Source: Pelomonas sp047654805
Lineage (GTDB): Bacteria; Pseudomonadota; Gammaproteobacteria; Burkholderiales; Burkholderiaceae_C
Length of the DNA: 64,000 bases
NCBI RefSeq assembly: GCF_047654805.1
Contig: NZ_JASGIV010000001.1
Span: 4,588,001-4,652,000 of the forward strand
Direction: 5' to 3'
The notes beneath the pieces are model-generated. The model ran no database searches. It saw only the letters and a list, made by a program, of their open reading frames with translations, and had not been told where the DNA came from. Position 1 is the stretch's first letter. Every line of letters starts with the position of its first letter. The translations under genes were made by a program, and so were the position numbers. Positions 47,428 to 56,162 of this stretch are shown piece after piece.

Positions 47428-48657
47428 TTACTGCCGCTTCTTCTGTTCCATCGCGCCCTTGGCGTTCACGTCCTTCAGACGCACCTCGGAGGCTTTCTTG
47501 AAGTCGTCCGGGTAGGCGTAGATGACGCGCTGGCCCTTGACCTCGCCCATGACGGGGATATTGGCCGTGATGGCCTCGTGGTCACCCTTGGAGAAGGGCT
47601 TGTTGTAGGTCGTCACGACGCCTTCCACCGGCGTCTTCAGGTCTTCCAGCGCGGCCTTGATCTTGGGGCCGTCGGTGGAGCCGGCCTGCTTGATGGCAGC
47701 GGCCAGCAGGTAGATGGAGTCGTAGCCCTGGGCGGCAGACACCGGCGAGTCGATGCGCGAGTTCTTCGGGTTGAAGGTCTTCAGATAGTTGATGATGAAG
47801 CTCTGGCGCTTCGGGGTCGTGGGCTCCTGGATGAAGGTCTGCGGCATGCGCGCACCCTCGCCACCGGGGCCGGCGTTGTCGATGTAGTTGGCCATCGACA
47901 GCGTCCACGAGCCGATCATGGGCACCTTCCAGCCCAGCTTGGTCATGCCGTTGGCGATCTGGGCCAGCTCGGGGCCGATGCCGTAGGTCAGCACGGCCTC
48001 CGCGCCGGCCTCCTTGGCCTTCAGCAGCTGGGCCGTCATGTCGACGTCCTTGATGTTGAACTTCTCGACGGCGACCGGCGTGATGCCCTTGAGCTTCAGC
48101 GCAGCCTCCAGGTCGGCGCGACCGAGCTGGCCGTAGTTGGTGCTGTCCGCCAGGATGGCAACCTTCTTGAAACCGCGCTTGCTGACGGCTTCCTCCACGA
48201 TCATGGGCGCCTGGATGGAATCGTGCGCCGCGTTGCGGAAGATGTAGTTGTCGGGCTGGTCCTTGAACTGCAGCGTGATCACGGAGCCGGTGGCCACGTT
48301 GTTCATCACCGGGATCTTGGCGTCCTGGAAGAAGCGCTGCGAGGCGAGCGCCACGCCGGTGTTGATGTAGCCGACGGTGGCGGCCACTTTTTCCTTGTTG
48401 ATGAGCTCCTGGGCGATCTGCACGCCGCGCTCATTCTTGGCCTCGTCGTCGCGCTCGACGAGCTGGATCTGGCGGCCGAGGACGCCACCGGCCTTGTTGA
48501 TCTCTTCGGCTGCCAGGCGCACGCCATCGCGCATGCTGACGCCCATCGACGAGGAGCCACCGGTGAAGGGCCCCGCCACCCCGATCTTGATCGGCTCGGC
48601 CGCATGAGAACCCACTGCAAAAACCGCTGCAGCCACGGCTGTCCAAACCTGCTTCAT
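47428..48657 (-). CDS. branched-chain amino acid-type periplasmic binding protein
   Basis: 409 residues from ATG 48657. Signal peptide VWTAVAAAVFAVGSHA, then a periplasmic-binding-protein fold of type I: EPIKIGVAGPFTGGSSSMG, GVRLAAEEINKAGG, AATVGYINTGVALAS, and RVIYAYPDDFKKASEVRLKD at the end. This is the LivJ/LivK/UrtA superfamily; ligands can be Leu/Ile/Val or other amino acids and amides. It is the first gene of the transporter operon, and the most highly expressed one as a rule. Confidence 0.92.
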   Translation of the reverse strand: MKQVWTAVAAAVFAVGSHAAEPIKIGVAGPFTGGSSSMGVSMRDGVRLAAEEINKAGGVLGRQIQLVERDDEAKNERGVQIAQELINKEKVAATVGYINTGVALASQRFFQDAKIPVMNNVATGSVITLQFKDQPDNYIFRNAAHDSIQAPMIVEEAVSKRGFKKVAILADSTNYGQLGRADLEAALKLKGITPVAVEKFNIKDVDMTAQLLKAKEAGAEAVLTYGIGPELAQIANGMTKLGWKVPMIGSWTLSMANYIDNAGPGGEGARMPQTFIQEPTTPKRQSFIINYLKTFNPKNSRIDSPVSAAQGYDSIYLLAAAIKQAGSTDGPKIKAALEDLKTPVEGVVTTYNKPFSKGDHEAITANIPVMGEVKGQRVIYAYPDDFKKASEVRLKDVNAKGAMEQKKRQ

Positions 48658-48759
48658 CGTTGCCTCGTCTCCGTTCGTTATGCGATCCACCCGGCGCCTT
48701 TGCCGGGACCGATTGCATACGATGCCAGAGCGGCAACGATCTTGGGGATATGGAAACCC

Positions 48760-48776
48760 GGGAGCCCCGGGCTCCC
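48760..48776 (-). terminator. intrinsic terminator of the aminotransferase operon
   Basis: A 7-bp GGGAGCC/GGCTCCC stem with a 3-nt loop, about 30 nt past the stop of the aminotransferase gene on the minus strand and followed by GGTTTCC. It separates that operon from the livJ-type gene. Confidence 0.5.
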
Positions 48777-48806
48777 TGGCCTTCAGCTATGTGTCAGCCT
48801 TGGGGG

Positions 48807-50015
48807 TTAGGGCGCGGGCTCGGCGGCGATCTCCAGCGCCTCGTGCAGCAGCCGGCCGAGCTTCTCGACGCCTTCGCGGATGAGGTCCGGCGTCAGCGTG
48901 ACGAAGGACAGCCGCAGCGTGCGTGCATCAGGTTGGTGCGCGTAGAAGGCCGCACCGGGCACATAGGCGATGCCCGCCTCCACGGCCCGGGGCAGCAGCG
49001 CCATGGCGTCCAGCCCCGCCGGCAGGCGGATCCAGAAGAACATGCCGCCCCGCGGGGCCTGCCAGTCGCAGCCCGGCGGCAGGTGCTCGCGCAGGGCCTC
49101 GGCCATGGCGTCGCGGTTGGCCTTGTAGCGGGCGCGGATGGAGGGGATGTGCCGGTCCAGGAAGCCGTCGCGGATGACCTCGTGGACGACGCGCTGGTTG
49201 AAGCCCGGGGTGTGCAGGTCGGCGGCCTGCTTGGCCTGCAGCAGCTTGGGGTATAGCTCGGGCGGCGCGATCATGTAGCCCAGGCGGAAGCCTGGCGTCA
49301 GCACCTTGGAGAACGAGCCGAGGTAGAGCGAACCCTCGGGCCACAGGCTGGACAGTGCGGCCGGTGGCGGCTCGTCGAACCAGAGGTCGCCATAGGGGTT
49401 GTCCTCGACGATGGGCACGCCGGCGCGGCGGGCGGCTTCGACGATCTCGACGCGGCGCTGGGCACCCATGACGCGGCCGGTCGGGTTCTGGTAGTTGGGC
49501 AGCAGGTAGCTGAAGCGCGTGCCGGGCGCGTCATGCGGCAGGGCCGCGACAGCCTCGGGGCGGGGACCTTCCTGGTCGCTCACGAGGCTGGTGAACAGCG
49601 GCTCGAAAGGCGTGAAGGCCTGCAGCGCGCCCAGGTAGGTGGGCGTCTCCACGGCCACCGGCGCGCCAGCGTCGCAGAGGATCTTGCCGACGAGGTCCAG
49701 CCCCTGCTGGGAGCCGCTGGTGACCAGCACCTGGTCGGGCGTCACCTTCATGCCCAGCGCCGCGACCCGCGCCGCCACCCATTCGCGCAGCGGGCCGAAG
49801 CCCTCGCTGGCCGCGTACTGCAGGGCCTCGCGCGGCGCCTGGCTCAGCACGCGGTCGCAGGCGGCCTTGAGCGCGTCGACGGGGAAGGTGTCGGCACTCG
49901 GCAGGCCGCCGGCCATGGAAAGGATGCCGGGCTTCTCGGTGACCTTGAGGATCTCGCGAATGATGGATGGGTTCATCCGCGCGGCGCGGCGGGCTTGGGT
50001 CCAGACGGTGCTCAT
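48807..50015 (-). CDS. PLP-dependent aminotransferase (class I/II, LysN-like)
   Basis: 402 residues, fold type I. PLP lysine in GSFSKVLTPGFRLGY, with SYLLPNYQNPTG and PIVEDNPYGDLWF supplying the usual Asn and Asp/Tyr contacts, and AASEGFGPLREWVA in the N-terminal part as in LysN/2-aminoadipate and valine-pyruvate aminotransferases. No DNA-binding N-domain, in contrast to the MocR gene 2 kb away. It lies 28 nt downstream of the racemase, last gene of the presumed operon. The amino acid is unknown. Confidence 0.9.
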   Translation of the reverse strand: MSTVWTQARRAARMNPSIIREILKVTEKPGILSMAGGLPSADTFPVDALKAACDRVLSQAPREALQYAASEGFGPLREWVAARVAALGMKVTPDQVLVTSGSQQGLDLVGKILCDAGAPVAVETPTYLGALQAFTPFEPLFTSLVSDQEGPRPEAVAALPHDAPGTRFSYLLPNYQNPTGRVMGAQRRVEIVEAARRAGVPIVEDNPYGDLWFDEPPPAALSSLWPEGSLYLGSFSKVLTPGFRLGYMIAPPELYPKLLQAKQAADLHTPGFNQRVVHEVIRDGFLDRHIPSIRARYKANRDAMAEALREHLPPGCDWQAPRGGMFFWIRLPAGLDAMALLPRAVEAGIAYVPGAAFYAHQPDARTLRLSFVTLTPDLIREGVEKLGRLLHEALEIAAEPAP

Positions 50016-50043
50016 GATGGAGTGACGGTGGATTTCAAAGGAG

Positions 50044-50739
50044 TCAGCCTAGCATCCAGTCGACTGCGGCACGGGCCTGCAAGTCGGTGGAGTCGAACAA
50101 GGGCAGCGCGGCGTCGCTGCCGGCCGGCAGCAAGAGACCGAGCTCGGTGCAGCCGAGGATGGCGCCCTGGGCGCCCCGCTCGGCCAGTACCGCGACCTGC
50201 GCGCGCAGCGCATCGCGCGAGGCCGGCTCGAAGCGTCCGCGGCACAGTTCGTCATAGATGAGGCGGTGTACCTCGGCCCGGCCGGCCTCGTCGGGCACGA
50301 TGAGCTCGATGCCGAAGCGCTCCCACATCCGCTCGCGGTAGAAACCCTGTTCCATCGTGAAGCGCGTGGCCAGCAGGCCGGCGCGCCTCACGCCCGCGGC
50401 GCGCAGGGCCTCGGCCGTCGCGTCGACGATGTGCAGCACCGGCAGGCCGGCCGACTGCTCGACCTCGGCGGCGACGAGATGCATGGTGTTGGTTGCGATC
50501 AGCAGCGCCTCGGCCCCGGCGCGGCGCAGGCCTGCGCCGGCATCGCCCAGCACCCTCGCCGCCTCGGCCCACTGCCCGGCCGACTGCATGGCTGCGATGG
50601 GCGCGAAGTCGACGCTGTGCAGCACCAGCCGCGCGCTGTGCAGGCCGCCCAGGCGGGCGGCGACGCCGCGGTTGATCAAGGCATACAGGTGCTGGGTGGA
50701 CTCCCAGCTCATGCCACCCAGGATGCCCAGCGTCTTCAT
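50044..50739 (-). CDS. aspartate/glutamate racemase family protein, first Cys replaced
   Basis: 231 residues from ATG 50739. The Asp/Glu racemase fold is shown by TLGILGGMSWEST, LVLHSVDFAPI, ALLIATNTMH and GAILGCTELGLLL. PLP-independent racemases of this family use two acid/base cysteines. The second is present (GCTE). The first position, usually Cys or Thr before TNTMH, is Ala here, so this may be an enzyme with one-sided chemistry or another reaction of the family. The start overlaps the DUF2917 stop (ATGA). Confidence 0.88.
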   Translation of the reverse strand: MKTLGILGGMSWESTQHLYALINRGVAARLGGLHSARLVLHSVDFAPIAAMQSAGQWAEAARVLGDAGAGLRRAGAEALLIATNTMHLVAAEVEQSAGLPVLHIVDATAEALRAAGVRRAGLLATRFTMEQGFYRERMWERFGIELIVPDEAGRAEVHRLIYDELCRGRFEPASRDALRAQVAVLAERGAQGAILGCTELGLLLPAGSDAALPLFDSTDLQARAAVDWMLG

Positions 50740-51017
50740 GCTGCGGCCAGCCCGTTGAGTCCTGGCTTCGGGGCCAGGCGCCGCCGCGGTGCGGGCTGCA
50801 GCAGCTGGAAGGCGGCATCCGGCCAGGCCTCGACGACGGCCTCCTGGCCGGCCGCCAGCGTCAGCCCCTCGCCGGCCCGCAGCCAATGGTCGTCGGTGCA
50901 GCCGGACACGGTCAGCCACAGCCGGCCGCAAGTCACGACGAGGCGGCGCGGCCCGCGCGCAGCGGCCAGCGTCAGCGCCTGGCCAGGCGCGAGCCGGGTC
51001 GTGAAGCTGTCGTCCAT
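50736..51017 (-). CDS. DUF2917 domain-containing protein
   Basis: 93 residues from ATG 51017. The small beta-barrel-like pattern TTRLAPGQALTLAAARGPRRLVVTCGRLWLTVSGCTDDHWLRAGEGLTL matches DUF2917, a cupin-like fold common in Burkholderiales and often next to transporters and MocR regulators. No metal ligands are obvious. It lies 11 nt after the EamA transporter gene, overlapping the racemase start. Function unknown; a sensor or binding role has been assumed for the family but not shown. Confidence 0.85.
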   Translation of the reverse strand: MDDSFTTRLAPGQALTLAAARGPRRLVVTCGRLWLTVSGCTDDHWLRAGEGLTLAAGQEAVVEAWPDAAFQLLQPAPRRRLAPKPGLNGLAAA

Positions 51018-51028
51018 GAAAGTCTCCT

Positions 51029-51946
51029 TCAGTGGATGGGTTGCCGCTTGCCCCACCACACGACCGCAAGCACGGCGGCGGCGAAGACGACGGTCATCGC
51101 GTCCAGCTGCTCGCCCAGCAGGGGCACCGCGAACAGCATGGACAGAAAAGGCTGCAGCACCTGCACCTGGCTGACGCGCAGCGTGCCCCCCAGGGCCAGG
51201 CCGCGGTACCAGGCGAAGAAACCGATCCACATCGAGAAGAGCGAGACATAGGCAAAGCCCAGCCAGGCCGAGGCCGCGACCGGTGCGGTCGGCCGCGCCA
51301 GCACCGCGAGCGGCACGGTGATGGGCAGGCTGATGACGAGCACCCAGCAGATGACCTGCTCGGCCGTCATGACCCCCGACAGGCGTGCGCCGCTGACATA
51401 GCCGGCCGAGGCGCAGACCACGGCGCCCAGCAGCAGGCCGTCCGCCATCTCCAGGCCGCCCGCGCCGCGCCAGGCCGCGAAGCCGATGACCAGCGCCAGG
51501 CCGGCCAGCGCGCATGCCCAGAAGCCGACGCTGGGCCGCTGGCGCAGCACCCCGGCCGCGATGACGGCCGTGGCCAGCGGCAGCACGCCAGAGACGACGG
51601 AGGCATGCACCGCGTCCACATGCCGCACGGCGAAGCCCAGCAGCAGCGGCCAGCCGAAGACGACGCCGCTGGCCGTGAAGGCCAGCAGCCGCCATTCGCT
51701 GCCACGCGGCCGGCGCGCGCCGGTGACCCACAGGTAGGCCACCGACAGCAGCCCCGCGACGGCGGCACGCCCGAAGGCGACGAAGGCCGGGTCCAGCTGC
51801 GGCGCTGCGGCGCTCCCGCCGGCCAGCCGCGTCATCGGGATGCTGAGGGCGAACATGACGACGCCGGCCAGCCCGAGCAGCAGGCCGCGCGCTGCATCGG
51901 ACGCCGTGGTGGTCGAGACGGTGGAGGACGTGGATAACCCGGACAT
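51029..51946 (-). CDS. DMT/EamA-family transporter
   Basis: 305 residues from ATG 51946; an in-frame ATG at 51964 would overlap the regulator's operator and lacks an RBS. Ten membrane helices in two EamA repeats (GLLLGLAGVVMFALSIPMTRLAGG at the first helix; LGFAYVSLFSMWIGFFAWYRGLALGG and VLQPFLSMLFAVPLLGEQL in the second repeat). The family exports amino acids and other small metabolites. First gene of the operon with DUF2917, racemase and aminotransferase, and divergent from a MocR regulator, a frequent pairing in which the regulator controls the exporter. Confidence 0.92.
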   Translation of the reverse strand: MSGLSTSSTVSTTTASDAARGLLLGLAGVVMFALSIPMTRLAGGSAAAPQLDPAFVAFGRAAVAGLLSVAYLWVTGARRPRGSEWRLLAFTASGVVFGWPLLLGFAVRHVDAVHASVVSGVLPLATAVIAAGVLRQRPSVGFWACALAGLALVIGFAAWRGAGGLEMADGLLLGAVVCASAGYVSGARLSGVMTAEQVICWVLVISLPITVPLAVLARPTAPVAASAWLGFAYVSLFSMWIGFFAWYRGLALGGTLRVSQVQVLQPFLSMLFAVPLLGEQLDAMTVVFAAAVLAVVWWGKRQPIH

Positions 51947-51970
51947 GGCTTCAGTCTGAGGCATGCAACC

Positions 51971-52016
51971 GATACAGAACCGGTACAGTCAGCCAACCAG
52001 ACCACGAATCTGTACT
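51971..52016. promoter_or_regulatory. putative MocR operator between mocR and eamA
   Basis: In the short divergent region the heptamers GATACAG (51971-51977) and GGTACAG (51982-51988) form direct repeats 11 bp apart, and CTGTACT (52010-52016) is an inverted copy of the same core. MocR regulators are known to bind such direct/inverted repeat sets in the spacer of divergent genes. Confidence 0.5.
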
Positions 52017-52019
52017 GCC

Positions 52020-53468
52020 ATGCCTACCGGTACACACCCGCCGCTGCAGCGCGGCGCCAGCCAGCCCCTGGCCGGGCAACTGGCCGAACGCTACGCCCAG
52101 CGCATCCGCGAACGCCTGCTGCTGCCGGGCGCCCGCCTGCCTTCCGTGCGCGACTGCGCCCGCCAACACGGCGTGAGCCCCCATACCGTCGTCGCCGCCT
52201 ATGACCAGCTGCAGGCCGCCGGCCTGCTGGAGGCCCGCCGCCAGCGGGGCTTCTTCGTGCGCGAGAGCCGTCCGGCGAACGCGCGCGCCGCCGCGCGCCC
52301 ACCCGCGCCCATGCCACGCCAGGCGCCCATGGACGCGACCGCGCTGATCCGCGGCATGTTCGAGGCCGATGCCGCGCGCTCCCCCGGCCTGGGCACGCTG
52401 CCGGCCGACTGGCTGGACCCGACGCTGCTGCAGTCCGCGCTGCGGCGGCTGAACGCGGCCGACGCGCTGGCCGTGCAGGTCAGCTACGGCGAGCCCAACG
52501 GCGACATCCACCTGCGCGCCGCACTGGCGCGGCGGCTTGACGACCTCGGCATCCATGCCAACCCGGCCCAGATCCTGACGACCAACGGCGCCACGCATGC
52601 GCTGGACCTCATCATCCGCACACAGCTGCAGCCCGGCGATGCGGTCCTCGTCGACGATCCCGGCTGGGCCATCATCTTCGCGCGGCTCACGCAGGCCGGC
52701 ATCCGGCTGCTGCCGGTGCCGCGCTCCAGCCAGGGCGCCCAGGGCCCCGACCTGGACGTGCTCGCGGCGCTCGCGGCCCAGCATGCCCCGCGCGCCTACC
52801 TGACCGTGTCGGTACTGCACAACCCCACGGGCCACAGCCTCAACCTGGCCACCGCACACCAGTTGCTGCGCCTGGCCGACGAGCACGACTTCTTCATCGT
52901 CGAGGACGACAGCTACGGCTTCCTCGCGCCCGAGCACCTGCCACGGCTGGCGGCCCTGGATGGGTTGCGCCGCGTGACCTACGTGTCGGGCTTCTCCAAA
53001 GTATTGACGCCGGCCTGGCGTGTCGGCTACCTGGCCGCCGCCCCCGAGCGCCTGGCCGCGCTGACCGACACCAAGCTGCTGGACGGCCTGACCAGCTCGC
53101 CGGTGCTAGAGCGCGCCGTCGCGCTGTGCCTGGAACAGGGCCGGCTGCGCCGCCACGCGCAGCGCCTGCGCGAGCGCCTGGCCACGGCGCGCCAGCGCAT
53201 CGCGACCCTGGCCACCAAGCAGGGCTTCGCGTGGGCCGCGCCGCCGGACGGCCTGTTCGGCTGGCTGGACGTGGGCGTCGACACCGAGCGCCTGGCCCAG
53301 CCCCTGCTGGACGCAGGCTGGCTGATCGCGCCCGGCGCCCTCTTCAGCGCCACGCGCCGGCCAGGCTCGCTGATGCGCATCAACATGGCCACCTCGCAAG
53401 ACCCGGCCTTCTGGCGCGCGCTGCGCGCCGCCGTGGACGACATCCGCAGTCCGATGACGCCCCCCTAG
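52020..53468 (+). CDS. MocR-type transcriptional regulator (GntR HTH + aminotransferase fold)
   Basis: 482 residues from ATG 52020. The N-terminal winged helix (LAERYAQRIRERLLLPGARLPSVRDCARQHGVSPHTVVAAYDQL) is of the GntR family, and the remaining 390 residues are a fold-I aminotransferase-like domain with the PLP lysine in VSGFSKVLTPAWRVGY. MocR proteins sense PLP and amino acids. It is divergent from the EamA operon, whose product set (exporter, racemase, aminotransferase) fits an amino-acid response. Confidence 0.93.
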   Translation: MPTGTHPPLQRGASQPLAGQLAERYAQRIRERLLLPGARLPSVRDCARQHGVSPHTVVAAYDQLQAAGLLEARRQRGFFVRESRPANARAAARPPAPMPRQAPMDATALIRGMFEADAARSPGLGTLPADWLDPTLLQSALRRLNAADALAVQVSYGEPNGDIHLRAALARRLDDLGIHANPAQILTTNGATHALDLIIRTQLQPGDAVLVDDPGWAIIFARLTQAGIRLLPVPRSSQGAQGPDLDVLAALAAQHAPRAYLTVSVLHNPTGHSLNLATAHQLLRLADEHDFFIVEDDSYGFLAPEHLPRLAALDGLRRVTYVSGFSKVLTPAWRVGYLAAAPERLAALTDTKLLDGLTSSPVLERAVALCLEQGRLRRHAQRLRERLATARQRIATLATKQGFAWAAPPDGLFGWLDVGVDTERLAQPLLDAGWLIAPGALFSATRRPGSLMRINMATSQDPAFWRALRAAVDDIRSPMTPP

Positions 53469-53556
53469 TTTCTTCCCCCTCATTCACGGGACGCCCCCCT
53501 GGCGCCCGCCCGCGGCGGCGAGTCAACTCGCGGCTCGCCCCTGCCAGGGAGGGTTT

Positions 53557-54279
53557 ATGCGACTCGCTTCGTCACCCGTCCGCAGCCTGTGCGCTGCCAC
53601 TGCCGGCGCAATGCTGGCCCTGTGCTCGCTGTCGGCGCACGCCGCCTTCGCCAGCGACATCACGCTCAAGCTGGTGGCCCCGGGCGGCATCAACAACGGC
53701 AGCTCGATCGACCCGGCGCCCGTCAGCGCGCAACAGACCGTGGCGCTGGCCGATCTGGTCAATGGCGTGCAGGCCGGCGACGGCGGCGCCATCGGCTCGG
53801 GCTGGATGCTGGACGGCGAGAAGGTCTTCTTCGAGGACGACAGCATCAAGCTGCGCATCGGCGTCGGCAACGACACCACCGGCGGCGTCTACACGACCGG
53901 CTACCTGGGCCTTGGCATCAACGACCACGCGCTCTACCAGTTCGATGGCCTGAGCATCGTCGGCAAGACCATCGTCGGCGTGAGCCTCTACGCCTGGGAC
54001 GGCTTCGGCACGACAGGCACCGACAGCGGGCTGGGCAACCCGGCCGTGCTGGGCAGCCTGGCGCACTTCATCGACGGCGACACCGTGACCTTCGACCTCG
54101 ACACGCTGGAGATCGCCAAGCGCATTGCCGGCAGCAGCAACAACTTCGCCGAGTTCCGCATCCAGCTCATCACGCGGGACAACGGCACCGGCCCCGGCAA
54201 CGAATTGCCCGAGCCGGCCACGCTGGCGCTGTTCGCGGTCGCGGCCCTGGGCGCCCGGGTGGCGCGGCGCCGTGCCTGA
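53557..54279 (+). CDS. PEP-CTERM sorting-domain protein
   Basis: 240 residues with RBS AGGGAGGG. Signal peptide (SLCAATAGAMLALCSLSAHA). The mature part (about 185 residues) is beta-rich with GWMLDGEKVFFEDDSIKLRIGVGNDTTGGVYTTGYLGLGIND. The C-terminal signal is ELPEPATLALFAVAALGARVARRRA: PEP, hydrophobic segment, terminal Arg cluster. Probably surface-attached or matrix-released by an exosortase elsewhere in the genome. The next gene starts with a GTG inside its last codons, so it is coupled to the tail-collar operon. Confidence 0.88.
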   Translation: MRLASSPVRSLCAATAGAMLALCSLSAHAAFASDITLKLVAPGGINNGSSIDPAPVSAQQTVALADLVNGVQAGDGGAIGSGWMLDGEKVFFEDDSIKLRIGVGNDTTGGVYTTGYLGLGINDHALYQFDGLSIVGKTIVGVSLYAWDGFGTTGTDSGLGNPAVLGSLAHFIDGDTVTFDLDTLEIAKRIAGSSNNFAEFRIQLITRDNGTGPGNELPEPATLALFAVAALGARVARRRA

Positions 54280-54580
54280 AGGTGCGCTCACGCTGGCGTG
54301 CTTCGAGCCGCTGGTCGGCAGCAGCTTCTCGCTGCGACTGGACGGCGCGGCCGAGCTGCCCGCCAGGCTCATCGCGGCTCGCGCCGGCGTGCGCGTGGAC
54401 CTGGGCACAGGCTTGGCAGGCCGTCAGCCGTTCAGCCTGACCTTCCAGGCCCCCGCCGAACCCGCCCTGCCGCAACGCATCTACCGCCTCGAGCACCCGC
54501 AGCTCGAGGCGATGGACATCTTCCTCGTGCCCGTGGCCCGTTCGGCTGCCGGGCTGCATTACGAAGCCGTGTTCGGCTAG
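54272..54580 (+). CDS. DUF6916-like small protein
   Basis: 102 residues from GTG 54272, overlapping the PEP-CTERM gene by 8 nt. Begins PEGALTLACFEPLVGSSFSLRL and ends HPQLEAMDIFLVPVARSAAGLHYEAVFG. The pattern FxxLVGxxFxL ... FSLTFxAP ... YRLEHPQLxxMDIFLVP ... YEAVF is the DUF6916-type layout seen beside single-domain tail-collar proteins. The gene at 56660 carries a second copy of the same domain with a Tat signal. No signal peptide here, so cytosolic unless exported with a partner. Confidence 0.75.
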   Translation: MPEGALTLACFEPLVGSSFSLRLDGAAELPARLIAARAGVRVDLGTGLAGRQPFSLTFQAPAEPALPQRIYRLEHPQLEAMDIFLVPVARSAAGLHYEAVFG

Positions 54581-54589
54581 GAGACGCTC

Positions 54590-55105
54590 ATGGCCACTCC
54601 CTTCCTCGGCGAACTCAAGTTGATTGGCTTTACCTTCGCGCCCAAGGGCTGGGCGTTCTGCAACGGCCAGTTGCTGCCCATCAACCAGAACCAGGCCCTG
54701 TTCTCGCTGCTTGGCACCACCTACGGCGGCGATGGCCGGGTGACCTTCGCGCTGCCCGACCTGCAGGGCCGTGCGCCGCTGCACTACGGCGGCACCGAAG
54801 GCATCTCACTCGGCCAGCGGGCGGGCGCCTCGGCCGTGACGCTGACGGCGTCGCAGCTACCCGCCCACTCGCACGCACTGCTCGCGACCAGCGATCTCGC
54901 CAATGCCGGCGTACCGGGCGGCGCCGTGCCCGCGGCCAAGCCGCGTGGCGGCATGAACCGCTATGCCCCGGTGGGCAGCGACACCGTGATGGGCACCAGC
55001 TCGCTCACGTCCGCCGGTGGCAGCCAGCCCCACTCCAACATGCAGCCCAGCCTGGCCATGTACTGGGTCATCGCGCTGGTCGGCATCTTTCCGAGCCGCA
55101 ACTGA
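54590..55105 (+). CDS. phage tail collar domain protein (MdpB-like), copy 1
   Basis: 171 residues. N-terminal Tail_Collar domain: FLGELKLIGFTFAPKGWAF, CNGQLLPINQNQALFSLLGTTYGGDG, FALPDLQGRAPLHYGG. Then a His/Ala-rich middle (SQLPAHSHALLATS) and the C-terminal motif MYWVIALVGIFPSRN shared by all three copies. Such stand-alone proteins are related to tail-fibre tips and to the microcystin-dependent protein MdpB of Microcystis; the function in bacteria without a phage is not known. No signal peptide. RBS TAGGAG. Confidence 0.88.
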   Translation: MATPFLGELKLIGFTFAPKGWAFCNGQLLPINQNQALFSLLGTTYGGDGRVTFALPDLQGRAPLHYGGTEGISLGQRAGASAVTLTASQLPAHSHALLATSDLANAGVPGGAVPAAKPRGGMNRYAPVGSDTVMGTSSLTSAGGSQPHSNMQPSLAMYWVIALVGIFPSRN

Positions 55106-55119
55106 ACGAGGAGAGCGCC

Positions 55120-55620
55120 ATGTCCGATCCCTTTGTGGGCGAGATCCGCCTCTTTGCCGGCAACTTCGCGCCGGTCGGCTGGGCCTTCTGCCAGGGACAG
55201 CTGTTGCCCATTGCCGAGAACGAGGTGTTGTTCACGCTGATCGGCACGACATACGGCGGCGATGGCCAGTCCACCTTTGCACTACCCAACCTGGCCGGCC
55301 GCATCCCCATGCACGCCGGTGCCGGCTACATCCAGGGCGAGGTGCTGGGCAGCGAAACCGTCACGCTGAGCGCGGCGCAGATTCCGCAGCACACGCATGC
55401 CATGCATGCCAGCACGGCCGCCGCGGAAGGCACGACGCCGGGCGGCGCCCTGCTCGCCACCACCAGCGTTGCCAGCTACGACACGGCTGCCGGGACCACG
55501 GCCATGGCCCCCGGCGCCGTCGGCCCGGCGGGGGGCTCGCAGCCGCACGAGAACATGGCCCCGACGCTGACGGTGAACTACATCATCTCGATGTTCGGCA
55601 TCTTCCCGTCGCAGAACTGA
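55120..55620 (+). CDS. phage tail collar domain protein (MdpB-like), copy 2
   Basis: 166 residues from ATG 55120 (RBS GAGGAG). FVGEIRLFAGNFAPVGWAF, CQGQLLPIAENEVLFTLIGTTYGGDG, FALPNLAGRIPMHAG, then the shared middle (AAQIPQHTHAMHAST) and the ending NYIISMFGIFPSQN. The copies differ mostly in the middle and in the last residues, as if they form a hetero-oligomer of like subunits. Confidence 0.88.
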   Translation: MSDPFVGEIRLFAGNFAPVGWAFCQGQLLPIAENEVLFTLIGTTYGGDGQSTFALPNLAGRIPMHAGAGYIQGEVLGSETVTLSAAQIPQHTHAMHASTAAAEGTTPGGALLATTSVASYDTAAGTTAMAPGAVGPAGGSQPHENMAPTLTVNYIISMFGIFPSQN

Positions 55621-55630
55621 GGAGCGTGAC

Positions 55631-56152
55631 ATGTCCACCCCCTTCCTCGCCGAGATCCGCGTCATGCCCTACAACTTCGCACCCCAGGGCTGGGCCCAGT
55701 GCGACGGCCAGCTGATGCCCATCAGCCAGAACACCGCCCTGTTCTCGCTGCTGGGCACCAACTACGGCGGCGACGGGCGGACCACTTTCGCGCTGCCCAA
55801 CCTCGGCGGCAGGTTCGCGATGAGCTCGGGCCAGGGACCGGGGCTCAGCCCGCGCACCGTCGGCGAAAGCGTCGGCCAGCCTACCGTCTCGCTGCCCGCC
55901 AGCCAGATGCCTGCCCATGGCCATGGCCTGATGGCCGGCCTCACGCCCACCTCGACGAGCCCCGCCGGCAACGTGATGGCGCCGACCGCCGTCGGCGGCG
56001 GCAACGTCTACCGCGCGCCCGGCTCCGTCGCGCCCATGGCCGGCGTCGCGATCAGCGCTGCAGGCGCAGGGCTGCCGCACGAGAACCGCCAGCCCTATCT
56101 GGCACTGAACTTCTGCATCGCGCTGCAGGGCATCTTCCCGGCGCGCAACTAG
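55631..56152 (+). CDS. phage tail collar domain protein (MdpB-like), copy 3
   Basis: 173 residues (RBS GAGGAG). FLAEIRVMPYNFAPQGWAQ, CDGQLMPISQNTALFSLLGTNYGGDG, FALPNLGGRFAMSSG, the middle SQMPAHGHGLMAGLTPTST and the end NFCIALQGIFPARN. The third unit of the tandem array; 10 nt from copy 2 and 10 nt before the GNAT gene. Confidence 0.88.
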   Translation: MSTPFLAEIRVMPYNFAPQGWAQCDGQLMPISQNTALFSLLGTNYGGDGRTTFALPNLGGRFAMSSGQGPGLSPRTVGESVGQPTVSLPASQMPAHGHGLMAGLTPTSTSPAGNVMAPTAVGGGNVYRAPGSVAPMAGVAISAAGAGLPHENRQPYLALNFCIALQGIFPARN

Positions 56153-56162
56153 GGCCCCGGCC

